Assembly (NCBI RefSeq): GCF_016458275.1 | Contig: NZ_JAEMHM010000013.1 | Coordinates: 1 to 64,000 of the forward strand | Length of the DNA stretch: 64,000 nt | Direction of reading: 5' to 3' | Source of the DNA: Geomesophilobacter sediminis | GTDB taxonomy: Bacteria; Desulfobacterota; Desulfuromonadia; Geobacterales; Geobacteraceae | Part shown: piece after piece, positions 24,953-33,977 of the stretch | Layout of the letters: each line of letters opens with the position of its first letter | Numbering within the stretch: position 1 is the first letter of the stretch | Translations under genes and position numbers: made by a program | Notes under the pieces: model-generated | What the model was told of the DNA's origin: nothing | Seen by the model: only the letters and a program-made list of their open reading frames with translations | The model's database searches: none

Positions 24953-26116
24953 ATGGATTTCGAGCTGTCTCAAGAACAGAAACTGATCCGGGATACCGCG
25001 CGGGCCTTCGCCCGGGAACACCTGGAGCCGGTGGCGGCCCGGCTGGATAGGGAAGGGGATCGCTCCGCCTTTCTGGCCAATCTCAAGAGCCTGGCGCAGC
25101 TTGGTTTCATGGGGTTGAACGTGCCCGATGGCTGCGGCGGCGCTGGGGCGGGAGTCGTCGCCTTCGCGCTTGCCATCACCGAGATCGCTCGCGCCTGCGC
25201 CTCCACCGCGGTCACGGTTTCGGTCACTAACATGGTGAACGAGGTCATTCTCGCCGTCGGTTCGGAGGAGCAGAAGTCGAGATACCTTCCCTTGCTCTGT
25301 TCGGGCGAGTATTCCGCCGGAGCTTTTGCCCTTACCGAGGCCGCAGCCGGCTCCGACCCCTCCGCCATGACCACCCGGGCAGTCCGCGATCAGGATGGGT
25401 GGCTGCTGAACGGCTCGAAGGTCTTCATCACCAGCGCCCCCTATGCCGGAGTTTTCGTGGTCTGGGCGGTAACCGATCCGGCCGCTCCCAAAGGGAAGGG
25501 GATCAGTTGCTTTCTGGTGGAGGCGGGGACCCCCGGCCTGATCGTCGGCAAGGAAGAGCACAAGACCGGGCAGCGCGGTTCGGCAACGAACGAGGTGCTC
25601 TTTCAGGACTGCCGGATTCCGGAAGCGGCGCTGATGGGGAAATTAAATGACGGTTTCCGGGTCGCCGTCGGAGAGCTCGCGGGCGGCCGGATCGGCATCG
25701 CCGCCCTGGCCCTGGGGGTCGGGCTCGCGGCGATGAACTATGCCACTGCTTACGCCGCTGAGCGGGTGCAGTTCGGCCAGAAGATCGCTGCATTCGAAGG
25801 GGTGCAATGGAAGATCGCCGATGCCTACACCGAGCTGGAGGCCGCGCGGCTGTTGACCCTCTCGGCAGCGGCCCGAAAGGAGCAGGGAAAGCCATACGCC
25901 AAGCAAGCCTCCATGGCCAAGATGTTTGCCAGCGAAGCGGCCAACCGTGCCTGCTACAGCGCCGTCCAGATCCTCGGCGGCTACGGCTATCTGCAGGACT
26001 TCCCCGTCGAACGCTATGCCCGGGACGCACGGGTGACCACCATCTATGAGGGAACCAACGAAATCCAGAGGGTTATTGTCGCGAGGGAGATACTTAAAGC
26101 CTTCGGAAGTGACTAG
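24953..26116 (+). CDS. Acyl-CoA dehydrogenase, second paralog
   Basis: 387 aa. Same architecture as the gene at 23418: FALTEAAAGSDPSAM, NGSKVFITSAPYAG, GGRIGIAALALGVGLAAMNYATAYAAERVQFG, QILGGYGYLQDFPVERYARDAR and YEGTNEIQR with the catalytic Glu. It diverges in the substrate pocket and N terminus, so a different chain length or branched acyl-CoA is plausible. The spacer from the first paralog is 395 bp and full of repeats, so it may have its own promoter; the ribosome site (GAGAG) is weak. Ends shortly before a tRNA-Leu gene on the other strand. Confidence 0.92.
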   Translation: MDFELSQEQKLIRDTARAFAREHLEPVAARLDREGDRSAFLANLKSLAQLGFMGLNVPDGCGGAGAGVVAFALAITEIARACASTAVTVSVTNMVNEVILAVGSEEQKSRYLPLLCSGEYSAGAFALTEAAAGSDPSAMTTRAVRDQDGWLLNGSKVFITSAPYAGVFVVWAVTDPAAPKGKGISCFLVEAGTPGLIVGKEEHKTGQRGSATNEVLFQDCRIPEAALMGKLNDGFRVAVGELAGGRIGIAALALGVGLAAMNYATAYAAERVQFGQKIAAFEGVQWKIADAYTELEAARLLTLSAAARKEQGKPYAKQASMAKMFASEAANRACYSAVQILGGYGYLQDFPVERYARDARVTTIYEGTNEIQRVIVAREILKAFGSD

Positions 26117-26152
26117 GTCGGTCGTTGCCACCTCTCTATCAGGCGTCAGACG

Positions 26153-26188
26153 CAAAAAAGGGTTACGGTGTAAACCGTAACCCTTTTG
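26153..26188 (-). terminator. Terminator of the first tRNA-Leu(CAG) gene
   Basis: Stem aagggttacggt / accgtaaccctt with T tracts on both strands, directly past the tRNA 3' end. Confidence 0.85.
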
Positions 26189-26196
26189 CTTTCAAG

Positions 26197-26283
26197 TGGT
26201 GCCGAAGACTGGAATCGAACCAGCACACCCTTGCGAGTACTAGAACCTGAATCTAGCGCGTCTACCAATTCCGCCACTTCGGC
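26197..26283 (-). tRNA. tRNA-Leu (CAG), copy 1
   Basis: 87 nt with encoded CCA. Acceptor GCCGAAG pairs with CTTCGGC; D arm GGCGGAATTGGTAGACGC, anticodon loop TTCAGGT closed by CTAGA/TCTAG, long variable arm (TACTCGCAAGGGTG), T arm GGTTCGATTCC. The class II long variable arm and the CAG anticodon identify leucine, reading CUG. Differs from the copy at 26936-27022 by one base in the variable-arm loop (GCAA versus GAAA). Confidence 0.97.
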
Positions 26284-26385
26284 AATTGAGACCCAATATC
26301 TAGCATCGAATTGATCCGATTGCAAGCAAAAAGTGTATGCCGGCTGTCTGAGACTTTGACTGACTCATCAACCGCAGGTAAAAGA

Positions 26386-26432
26386 AAGGTCCCGCCTCCT
26401 TCTTGTGTGACTGAAGCGGAGGTGGGACCTTA
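26386..26432 (-). terminator. Terminator of the 68-aa gene
   Basis: Minus strand: aggtcccacctcc ... ggaggcgggacct then ttctttt; the stem has one G-U pair and a ~17-nt loop. Confidence 0.6.
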
Positions 26433-26464
26433 TTCTTCTTTGGCTGATACAGTGTCGCTAGACG

Positions 26465-26671
26465 TTAGTCCATGTCGGGCCCTTCAGCAGGGTCGCGCCA
26501 GTAGGTCCCCTGTTCCCATCGTTCATGGGTCGGCGTACCCATGTCCAGGGCCGGCCCTTCCGCGGGTGCCCGACCTGGTGCTCTCGGTGCATCGAATCCA
26601 GCTTGCCGTTGCCGCTCGCTCTTACTTTCCTTTTGAACCTTGCCGTGTTGTTCCTGTCTGTGTTTGCTCAT
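26465..26671 (-). CDS. Small hydrophilic protein of unknown function
   Basis: 68 aa, highly charged and low in hydrophobic residues: MSKHRQEQHGKVQKE, then KSERQRQAGFDAPRAPGR and two similar acidic/Trp-containing segments (ERWEQGTYWRDPAEGPDMD). AAGGGG is 7 bp before the ATG and a terminator follows, which supports expression. Probably disordered. It sits between two copies of tRNA-Leu(CAG). No family recognised. Confidence 0.55.
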   Translation of the reverse strand: MSKHRQEQHGKVQKESKSERQRQAGFDAPRAPGRAPAEGPALDMGTPTHERWEQGTYWRDPAEGPDMD

Positions 26672-26853
26672 AACCACATCCCCTTGTATGGCCATAACCG
26701 CCGCCGATGAGGTGTGGCAGCGGGAATCCTGGCGGGATCATCGATTGAGAAGGAATAACTCCTGTCGTTTCAATCATTTTACTCCCATTCGGAGTTCCGG
26801 GTTCCGCCAATTGTCACCTTGGCGCAGGAGGATATTACGGCGGGCACGGTTTT

Positions 26854-26876
26854 GATCGCGACAGGAATGTCGCTCC
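26854..26876. repeat. REP-like palindrome
   Basis: gatcgcgacaggaatgtcgc followed by tcc, the 'gcgaca' stem subtype. Confidence 0.7.
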
Positions 26877-26894
26877 AAGGGGGGATGAGGAAAC

Positions 26895-26931
26895 AAAAAA
26901 GGGTTACGGTCTGGACCGTAACCCTTTTGAT
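26895..26931 (-). terminator. Terminator of the second tRNA-Leu(CAG) gene
   Basis: Stem aagggttacggtc / gaccgtaaccctt with A/T tracts; same stem as at 26153, loop sequence different. Confidence 0.85.
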
Positions 26932-26935
26932 CTTG

Positions 26936-27022
26936 TGGTGCCGAAGACTGGAATCGAACCAGCACACCCTTTCGAGTACTAGAACCTGAATCTAGCGCGT
27001 CTACCAATTCCGCCACTTCGGC
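26936..27022 (-). tRNA. tRNA-Leu (CAG), copy 2
   Basis: 87 nt including CCA, near-identical to the copy at 26197-26283, anticodon CAG. Both copies share the same terminator stem, so duplication included the 3' flank. Confidence 0.97.
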
Positions 27023-27080
27023 AGCGAGACACCTTTTATAGCATCTTCAGGCCGGATTGACAACCAGTTTTAGCGAAAAA

Positions 27081-27569
27081 TCACTCTCTGACGTAGGTGT
27101 CCATGTCGGACTCGTCGACCATCGCCATCACCCGGGCGTACTCGGCCTCGATGGTCAGGTAGTGGTTGCGGGTTTCCCGAGCGTTGAGATCGAAAACTTC
27201 CTTGACCGCGGGATCGCTGAGACGGTTGGCGGTCTCGATCAGCTTTTTCTCCAGTTCTCCTTCTTTCTGAAGGGCCGCTTCCAGCGCCGTCTGCTCGTTG
27301 AAGTCGGCGAGAATGAGTCCTTCGAGGGTTCCTACCCAGGTTGCTCCTTCAAGATTCGGTGCGGCCATGAACTCTTCGAAAGTTCCTACGTCGGCACGAT
27401 TGTAAGCCTTGAAGAAGTGCATCGCATGCTCTCTTTCTTCTTTGGCCAACTGTTGAAACAGTTTCTTTGCACCAGGATCTGTCATCTTGGAGGCGCCCAG
27501 CTCATAAAACTTCATTGCGTCCTTTTCCGTCTGCATAGCTACCTTGATCGCTTCCTGAACGTCGCCCAT
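27081..27569 (-). CDS. Ferritin-like (rubrerythrin-type) diiron protein
   Basis: 162 aa. Four-helix ferritin-like domain: EKDAMKFYELGA and LAKEEREHAMHF give the first ExxH-type iron ligands, and ILADFNEQTALEAALQKEGELEKKLIE and LNARETRNHYLTIEAEY the second set. The rubredoxin-like Cys4 domain of classical rubrerythrin is absent. Members usually take part in peroxide detoxification or iron handling in anaerobes. Has its own promoter-like element upstream (27619-27646) and a GGAGGGG ribosome site. Flanked by a tRNA and a two-component pair; no operon partners. Confidence 0.85.
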   Translation of the reverse strand: MGDVQEAIKVAMQTEKDAMKFYELGASKMTDPGAKKLFQQLAKEEREHAMHFFKAYNRADVGTFEEFMAAPNLEGATWVGTLEGLILADFNEQTALEAALQKEGELEKKLIETANRLSDPAVKEVFDLNARETRNHYLTIEAEYARVMAMVDESDMDTYVRE

Positions 27570-27618
27570 TTCCCCCCTCCTTTTGCTGCCTTAGACAATA
27601 TATGTTTTGTTAGGGGAT

Positions 27619-27646
27619 ATGGTACATACTCTCTGCTGCTTGTCAA
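27619..27646 (-). promoter_or_regulatory. Candidate promoter of the ferritin-like gene
   Basis: Minus strand: ttgaca (27646-27641), 16-bp spacer, taccat (27624-27619). Confidence 0.45.
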
Positions 27647-27760
27647 TGAGAGGAGGTTTGGACTGTTGCATTATAGTTTTATAGTGTCAATTTTATGGCA
27701 ACAGGTGTTGTGAACGTCTAATACACTGCGAGGTATAACATCTTGTTTCTGCGCTGTTTG

Positions 27761-28135
27761 CTACTTCTGAAGGATGTCGTTGAGCGCGGAGAATATGTCG
27801 GACAGGTTCACTGGCTTCGTGAAGTAGTGGTCGAAGGAAACAGGGCGGATGCCGGAAGAGGTGGTCAGCCGCTCCAGGTTTGCGCTCATCGCGATCAGGC
27901 GCGTCTCCGGACTGAGGGCGCCGATGCGGTGGGCCATCTGGAGCCCGTTCATTTCCGGCATGGTGATGTCGGTAATGACCACCTCGGGGAAGAACTGGAG
28001 GAATGCCTCAAGCCCTTTGCGCCCGTTGGCTGCGGAATAGACCGAGGTGGCGGGATACCTGCGCGATATCATTCGGGCCAGCAGGCCGCTGGCGTCCCGG
28101 TCGTCTTCGACGATGAGGATGCCGTTGCCTTTCAT
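27761..28135 (-). CDS. Response regulator, stand-alone receiver
   Basis: 124 aa. Receiver domain only: acidic residues Glu10-Asp11-Asp12, phospho-acceptor Asp56 in VVITDITMPEMNGLQMA, Ser in IAMSAN, Lys in YFTKPV. No DNA-binding or enzymatic output, so it relays phosphate or acts by protein contact. Start overlaps the stop of the upstream histidine kinase by 4 bp, which makes the two a cognate pair. Confidence 0.92.
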   Translation of the reverse strand: MKGNGILIVEDDRDASGLLARMISRRYPATSVYSAANGRKGLEAFLQFFPEVVITDITMPEMNGLQMAHRIGALSPETRLIAMSANLERLTTSSGIRPVSFDHYFTKPVNLSDIFSALNDILQK

Positions 28136-29079
28136 GTCCCCACCTCGATCCGGAACTCAGCGCCGTCACTGGTGTTGCGCACGGTCAGCCGGCCCCCCAT
28201 GTTGCGTTCGATGCTGGTCTTGGACATGAACAGACCGACGCCGGTCCCGGCTTGGGCTCCCTTGGTCGTGAAGTAGGGGGCGAAGATGCGCCCCATGATT
28301 TCCGGAGCGATACCGCCGGCGTTGTCCGTGATCTTCACCGTGGCGCGGCTGCCCGATCCGGAGGAGGCGATCCGGACCCACGGCCTGCGGATCTTGCGTT
28401 CCACCAAGGCATCCCGGGCATTGAGGAGGATATTGAGCAGCACCTGGGAAAATTCGTTGCGGTAGCCATGGAGCGCCGGCTGTCCCCGCAATTTCACCTC
28501 GATCGCGATGCATTGCTGGGCGAAACCACCCTCGATCAGCTGCAGGGTCCTTTGCACCTCGTCGTGGACCTTAAAGGTGGCTTTCTCCGTGTCCGGTTGA
28601 AAATAGTTCTTGAAGTCGTCGATGGTCCGCGACAGGTACCGGATGATCTCCATCGACTTCGCCACGTTATCGCCCAGAAAGTCGCGGTTGAAGTCGCCCA
28701 TGTCGTAGAAAAGGGGTAGTTGCTGGATGGTAAGCCCCAAGCGGTTCAGAGGCTGGCGCCACTGATGGGCGATGGTCCGGATCATCTCCCCCATCGCCGC
28801 AATACGGCTGTGGTGGATGAGCAGGTGTTCCTGCTGGCGCAGCGTTTCCAGCGTGCGGAGCCGCTCGGCATGCTCTCCGCGCAGTTTGCCATCAACATCC
28901 CGGCGCCGGGCCTCCTGTTCCAGCCCCCCCAGGATCAGCGAAAGGTCGTCGGAAAGTTGCTCCAGCAAGTGGGCGTGTGCCGGATCGCACGCAAGGCAGC
29001 GGTGCCCTCGGAGTCGGTGTACGCTTCTTTGCGCGCTCCTAAGTCTTAACCGGAGCTGCTGACTCTCATTGATGACCAT
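28132..29079 (-). CDS. Soluble sensor histidine kinase
   Basis: 315 aa, no membrane segment. The N-terminal ~90 residues are helical and include an unusual RGHRCLACDPAHAH stretch with two Cys and several His, which could bind metal or respond to redox state (inference). HisKA: phospho-acceptor His105 in IRTIAHQWRQPLNRLGL, the H-box type common in Geobacter and Desulfuromonas kinases. HATPase_c: FSQVLLNILLNARDAL, ITDNAGGI, FTTKGAQAGTGVGLFMSK. Translationally coupled to the receiver gene downstream. Confidence 0.9.
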   Translation of the reverse strand: MVINESQQLRLRLRSAQRSVHRLRGHRCLACDPAHAHLLEQLSDDLSLILGGLEQEARRRDVDGKLRGEHAERLRTLETLRQQEHLLIHHSRIAAMGEMIRTIAHQWRQPLNRLGLTIQQLPLFYDMGDFNRDFLGDNVAKSMEIIRYLSRTIDDFKNYFQPDTEKATFKVHDEVQRTLQLIEGGFAQQCIAIEVKLRGQPALHGYRNEFSQVLLNILLNARDALVERKIRRPWVRIASSGSGSRATVKITDNAGGIAPEIMGRIFAPYFTTKGAQAGTGVGLFMSKTSIERNMGGRLTVRNTSDGAEFRIEVGT

Positions 29080-29293
29080 TCCGCGGTACCTCCCACGATT
29101 GGGATTGGCATAGGGGCCGGGAGCAGACTTGCTGTGAGTATGATGTGAGGCGGTTAATTTGTATCACATAATTTTAGAAAGTCATAATTTTTTTACTGCT
29201 GACATAAAAAATGAAGGAGAAGCTGTCAGAATGGGCCAAGAGAGGGGAGAACTGTCACAGGGGAGGAAATGATGCGGGGAGGCGGTCAGAGAT

Positions 29294-29331
29294 GAAAAAA
29301 GGCGACCAGCCATGAGGCGGTCGCCTTTTAT
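29294..29331 (-). terminator. Terminator of tRNA-Leu(GAG) copy 1
   Basis: Minus strand: aaaggcgacc / ggtcgccttttttc around an 11-nt loop. The stretch 29080-29293 shows no gene. Confidence 0.8.
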
Positions 29332-29339
29332 ATTGATTG

Positions 29340-29426
29340 TGGTGCCGAAGACGAGACTCGAACTCGTACAGGCTGTCGCCCGCCACCCCCTCAAGATGGT
29401 GTGTCTACCAATTCCACCACTTCGGC
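29340..29426 (-). tRNA. tRNA-Leu (GAG), copy 1
   Basis: 87 nt with CCA. Acceptor GCCGAAG/CTTCGGC, anticodon loop TTGAGGG closed by CCATC/GGTGG, long variable arm, T arm GAGTTCGAGTCTC. Anticodon GAG, reading CUU/CUC. Sequence identical by eye to 29826-29912. Confidence 0.97.
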
Positions 29427-29526
29427 AAAGAGACAAACCTTATAACATCGACTGTATCTTCTGTCAAGAATTTTGGCCCTTTGACTGTGTGTAATGGAAT
29501 CTGTGAGTGAATGAGCTTGTCAGGAT

Positions 29527-29575
29527 CAAGGCCTACCTGTATCTGACCAAGGCCTACCTGTATCTGACCAAGGCC
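29527..29575. repeat. 21-bp direct repeat, 2.3 copies
   Basis: caaggcctacctgtatctga(c) twice in tandem plus a partial third copy. The gene-free spacer 29427-29825 also holds a REP element and a tRNA terminator. Confidence 0.85.
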
Positions 29576-29677
29576 ATTTACTGTAGGCGGTCACTATCGA
29601 ACGTTATCTGTGTGGGGTTTTGCGTCGGCTTACACTGTGGGAACATCGATTAAACCCGTTGGCACCGCCTTCGGCGG

Positions 29678-29704
29678 ATCGCGCCAGGGATGGCGCTCCC
29701 ACAG
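29678..29704. repeat. REP-like palindrome
   Basis: gcgccagggatggcgctccc plus acag, with the frequent upstream string ttcggcggatc. Confidence 0.75.
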
Positions 29705-29778
29705 GGAAAACGGCTTCCTTCCGCGGCGGCATTTTCACTCACGGACGGTTCGGTGGAGGTGAGGGGGGCTTGCAAAAC

Positions 29779-29816
29779 GAAAAAAGCGCCCGGTCCGGAA
29801 GGACGGGCGCTTTTTC
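29779..29816 (-). terminator. Terminator of tRNA-Leu(GAG) copy 2
   Basis: Stem aaagcgcccg / cgggcgcttttttc on the minus strand, 10 bp past the tRNA 3' end; it would also end the gap-pgk-tpiA-secG transcript. Confidence 0.82.
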
Positions 29817-29825
29817 AAATTTGCT

Positions 29826-29912
29826 TGGTGCCGAAGACGAGACTCGAACTCGTACAGGCTGTCGCCCGCCACCCCCTCAAGATGGTGTGTCTACCAATTC
29901 CACCACTTCGGC
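29826..29912 (-). tRNA. tRNA-Leu (GAG), copy 2, downstream of secG
   Basis: 87 nt with CCA, same sequence as 29340-29426. It lies 55 bp after the secG stop on the same strand. The same secG/tRNA-Leu(GAG) order occurs in E. coli (secG-leuU), so this copy is probably the ancestral one and the other a duplicate. Confidence 0.97.
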
Positions 29913-29967
29913 AAGAAGAACCACTCTTTTAGCATGTGGCTTTCTGAAGGTCAACAGAATTCTTCAA

Positions 29968-30387
29968 CTATTTTTTCGCCGGAGCCGCCGGTGCAGCCGG
30001 TGCAGCACCCTGCGGACCCGGAGCCACGTCCTTCGGTGCGGCCGGAGTGGAGGGGCTGAACCCGCCGACCTTGCCCGGGGCCTGCAGCGGCATGCCGCCC
30101 ATCGGGGCCGGTTTGCCTGCCTTGGGACGCTTCGAGGACATGATGGAGGAGCCGCCACCCTTGCTGGATACGAAGGCCAGGGAGAGCGAGGTGAGCATGA
30201 AGATGATCGCCGCGCTGGTGGTGAGTTTGCTCATGAAGGTATTGCCGCCGCCTGCGCCGAAGACCGACTGGCTGCCGCTGGCACCGAAGGAGGCACCCAT
30301 CTCGGCACCTTTGCCGGACTGGAGCAGGACCACGATGATGAGCGCGATGCAGACGAGGACGTGCAGGGTTACCAATAGGATAGTCAT
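29968..30387 (-). CDS. secG: Protein translocase subunit SecG
   Basis: 139 aa. Two membrane helices (about 3-22, LLVTLHVLVCIALIIVVLLQSG; about 55-75, TSAAIIFMLTSLSLAFV) with the conserved loop GKGAEMGASFGASGSQSVFG. The Pro/Ala/Lys-rich C-terminal tail (about 85-139, PAAPAAPAKK) is longer than in E. coli SecG (110 aa). Part of the SecYEG channel in the inner membrane. Last protein gene of gap-pgk-tpiA-secG, 79 bp after tpiA. Confidence 0.95.
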   Translation of the reverse strand: MTILLVTLHVLVCIALIIVVLLQSGKGAEMGASFGASGSQSVFGAGGGNTFMSKLTTSAAIIFMLTSLSLAFVSSKGGGSSIMSSKRPKAGKPAPMGGMPLQAPGKVGGFSPSTPAAPKDVAPGPQGAAPAAPAAPAKK

Positions 30388-30466
30388 TACAGCAGTTACC
30401 TCCGAAAATGTTCAAAGCGCATCTTTTACCACATTCCGTATCAAAAACAAAGCTATTAATTAGCTC

Positions 30467-31222
30467 CTACGCGCCGAAGCGGACGATGGAGGCGAAGGAG
30501 TCCGCCTTGAGGCTCGCGCCCCCTACCAGGGCGCCGTCGATGTCCGGGCGGGACATGAGTCCCTTGACGTTGTCGGGCTTGACGCTGCCGCCGTAGAGGA
30601 TGCGGGTGCGCTCTGCGGTCCCCTGGTCGAACATCTTGGCCAGGACGCCGCGCACGAAGGCGTGTGCTTCCTGCGCCTGGTCGTCGGTCGCGGTCTTGCC
30701 GGTCCCGATCGCCCAGACCGGCTCGTAGGCGACGATCAGCGGGCCGAGCTGGTCCGAGGTGAACCCTTCCAGACCGCCGCGCACCTGGCGCTCCAGGACG
30801 TCGAAGGTCTTGCCGGCTTCGCGCTCGGCGAGGGTCTCTCCGATGCAGAAGATCGGTACCAGTTCGCCGTTCAAAGCCGCGCGGATCTTGCGGTTGACGG
30901 TGGTGTCGGTCTCCCCGAAGTACTGGCGGCGCTCCGAGTGCCCGATGATGACGTGGCTGCAGCCGACGTCGAGGAGCATCCGCGGCGAGACCTCGCCGGT
31001 GAAGGCACCTTCCTCTTCCCAGAAGACGTTCTGGGCGGCCAGGGAGATGTTGGTGCCGGCGATGGCACGCTGCACGGAGGAAAGGACGGTGAAGACCGGC
31101 GCCACGACGATTTCGACGTTGTCGACGGTGCCGACCAGCGGGGCGAGTTCGGTAACGAGGGCGATGGCCTCGGTGGTGGTCTTGAAAAGCTTCCAGTTTC
31201 CGGCGATGACCGGTTTGCGCAT
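30467..31222 (-). CDS. tpiA: Triosephosphate isomerase
   Basis: 251 aa. Starts MRKPVIAGNWKLFK with the substrate-binding Asn and Lys; catalytic His in IIGHSERRQYFGE and catalytic Glu in VAYEPVWAIGTGKTA; phosphate-binding loop ILYGGSVKPDN and GALVGGASL. Interconverts dihydroxyacetone phosphate and glyceraldehyde 3-phosphate. The start at 31222 follows TAAAAGGAGG; the longer frame upstream reads through a G/C-rich inverted repeat and is not family-like. Confidence 0.97.
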   Translation of the reverse strand: MRKPVIAGNWKLFKTTTEAIALVTELAPLVGTVDNVEIVVAPVFTVLSSVQRAIAGTNISLAAQNVFWEEEGAFTGEVSPRMLLDVGCSHVIIGHSERRQYFGETDTTVNRKIRAALNGELVPIFCIGETLAEREAGKTFDVLERQVRGGLEGFTSDQLGPLIVAYEPVWAIGTGKTATDDQAQEAHAFVRGVLAKMFDQGTAERTRILYGGSVKPDNVKGLMSRPDIDGALVGGASLKADSFASIVRFGA

Positions 31223-31238
31223 GGGTAACCTCCTTTTA

Positions 31239-31378
31239 GATCTGGGGTCGGGGGTCTGGGGTCGGGGATCGGGGGAAAAACAAAAGGGATTGGAGATCGG
31301 GGAGGGGTGCCGCGGCAAAGGGCGGTTCAGAAAAAATACCGACCTTTGCCCCAGGCCCCGGCCCCCCGACCCCAGATC
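31239..31378. repeat. 16-bp perfect inverted repeat between pgk and tpiA
   Basis: gatctggggtcggggg at 31239-31254 and its exact complement at 31363-31378, about 108 bp apart. Further ggggtc/gaccc strings lie near both arms. It occupies almost the whole pgk-tpiA spacer and would form a long hairpin in the mRNA. Confidence 0.8.
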
Positions 31379-31383
31379 CCGGT

Positions 31384-32580
31384 TTATTTGCCCCTCTCCT
31401 CCAAGGCCTTGACGCCGGGGAGCTTCTTACCTTCGAGGAGTTCCAGGAAGGCGCCGCCGCCGGTGGAGATGTAGCTCATCTTGTCGGCCTTGCCGGCCTT
31501 GTTGACCGCCACGTCGGTGTCGCCGCCGCCCAGGATGGTCAGCGCGTTGGAGCTCGCCACCGCATCGCACAGGCCGAAGGTCCCCTTGGCGTAGGCGTCC
31601 ATCTCGAAAACTCCCATCGGCCCGTTCCAGACGATGGTCTTGGCGTCGGTGAGCGCGTCGGCGAAGAGCTTCACCGACTGCGGCCCGATGTCGAGCGCCA
31701 TCCAGTCGGCCGGGATCTCCTTGATGCTCACGGTCTTGGTGGCCGCGGTCGCGCTGAACTGGTCGGCAACGATGCAGTCGACCGGGAGGTAGAATTTCAC
31801 CCCTTTCGCTTCGGCCTTCTTGAGGGTCTTGGTCGCGGTCTCGATCAGGTCGTCCTCGACCAGGGATTTCCCCACGTTGTACCCCTGGGCCTTGAGGAAG
31901 GTGAAAGCCATGCCGCCGCCGACGATGATCTTGTCGACCTTGTCGACGAACGCCTCGAGGACCTCGATCTTGCCGGAGACCTTGGCGCCGCCCAGGATCG
32001 CCACCAGCGGGCGGACCGGGTTGGTCATCGACTTGTCGAAGTAGTTCATCTCGTTTTTCATCAAGAAGCCGGCAGCCACCACCGGGAAGAGCTTGGTAAT
32101 CGCCTCAACGGAGGCGTGGGCGCGGTGGGAGACGGCGAAGGCGTCGTTTACGTAGATCTCGCAGCCGTTCACCAGCCCCTTGGCGAACTCCGCGTCGTTT
32201 TTCTCCTCACCGGGGTAGAAACGGACGTTCTCCAGCATGACGATCTGGCCCGGGGCCATCGCGTCGATCATCTTCTTTACCTCGTCGCCGAGGCAATCCG
32301 GGGCGAGCTTCACTTCCTTGCCGAGGAGCTCGGAGAGACGCTTGGCCGCCGGGGCCATGGAGTATTTCGGCTTCTTCTCACCCTTGGGGCGCCCCAGGTG
32401 CGAGGCGAGGACCAGCTTCGCCCCTTTTTCCAGGGCGTAATTGATGGTCGGGAGCACCGCGCGGATGCGGGTGTCTTCGGTGATGTTCTGGTTGTCGTCC
32501 AGCGGCACGTTGAAATCCACCCGCATGAAGAGCTTCTTGCCGGATAGATTCTCAATTTCATCGATGTAGCGAATTGCCAT
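31384..32580 (-). CDS. pgk: Phosphoglycerate kinase
   Basis: 398 aa. N-domain substrate site [22 protein letters not shown] and the His-Arg pair in VSHRAHAS; C-domain nucleotide site with [22 protein letters not shown] and [13 protein letters not shown]. Transfers phosphate from 1,3-bisphosphoglycerate to ADP. The start has GGAGGAG upstream. Second gene of the glycolytic operon, 155 bp after gap, with a possible attenuating hairpin between them. Confidence 0.97.
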   Translation of the reverse strand: MAIRYIDEIENLSGKKLFMRVDFNVPLDDNQNITEDTRIRAVLPTINYALEKGAKLVLASHLGRPKGEKKPKYSMAPAAKRLSELLGKEVKLAPDCLGDEVKKMIDAMAPGQIVMLENVRFYPGEEKNDAEFAKGLVNGCEIYVNDAFAVSHRAHASVEAITKLFPVVAAGFLMKNEMNYFDKSMTNPVRPLVAILGGAKVSGKIEVLEAFVDKVDKIIVGGGMAFTFLKAQGYNVGKSLVEDDLIETATKTLKKAEAKGVKFYLPVDCIVADQFSATAATKTVSIKEIPADWMALDIGPQSVKLFADALTDAKTIVWNGPMGVFEMDAYAKGTFGLCDAVASSNALTILGGGDTDVAVNKAGKADKMSYISTGGGAFLELLEGKKLPGVKALEERGK

Positions 32581-32681
32581 GGTACTCCTCCTTGCTTCAG
32601 TGCATTTAATAAATAGCAGGCTGGTGCCGCTTATTTTTCTAATGACAGATCGTTACTTGAGAGAAACACCGGGGAACGGCA

Positions 32682-32717
32682 AAAAGACGGCGGGAGTACC
32701 GCTTCCCGCCGTCTTGT
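32682..32717 (-). terminator. Stem-loop between gap and pgk
   Basis: Minus strand: aagacggcgggaag / ctcccgccgtctttttg. Strong stem with a T tract; either a terminator or a partial attenuator, since pgk follows. Confidence 0.75.
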
Positions 32718-32735
32718 TCCGTATGTCGGATGGTG

Positions 32736-33761
<1,026 letters not shown>

Positions 33762-33772
33762 TCACGAACGGC

Positions 33773-33801
33773 ATAGTAACGGACTGCCCAAGCATCGTCA
33801 A
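33773..33801 (-). promoter_or_regulatory. Sigma-70 promoter of gap
   Basis: Minus strand: ttgacg (33801-33796), 17-bp spacer, tactat (33778-33773), 42 bp before the gap start. Confidence 0.7.
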
Positions 33802-33977
33802 CATTTTTATTTAAGGTTTGTGTTTCCGCGCCGATACGGGATTTAGCTAGGCTGGCGGGGGGCGTGCGCCTCCTTTTTTTGCGTCGATCATTAAAACGAT
33901 TGACTTGCCTTCGCCCCTATATTAATGCTGTGCTCGCGTTTATTTTCCCTGTGTCCCGAGGCTGGAATCACCCTTTG

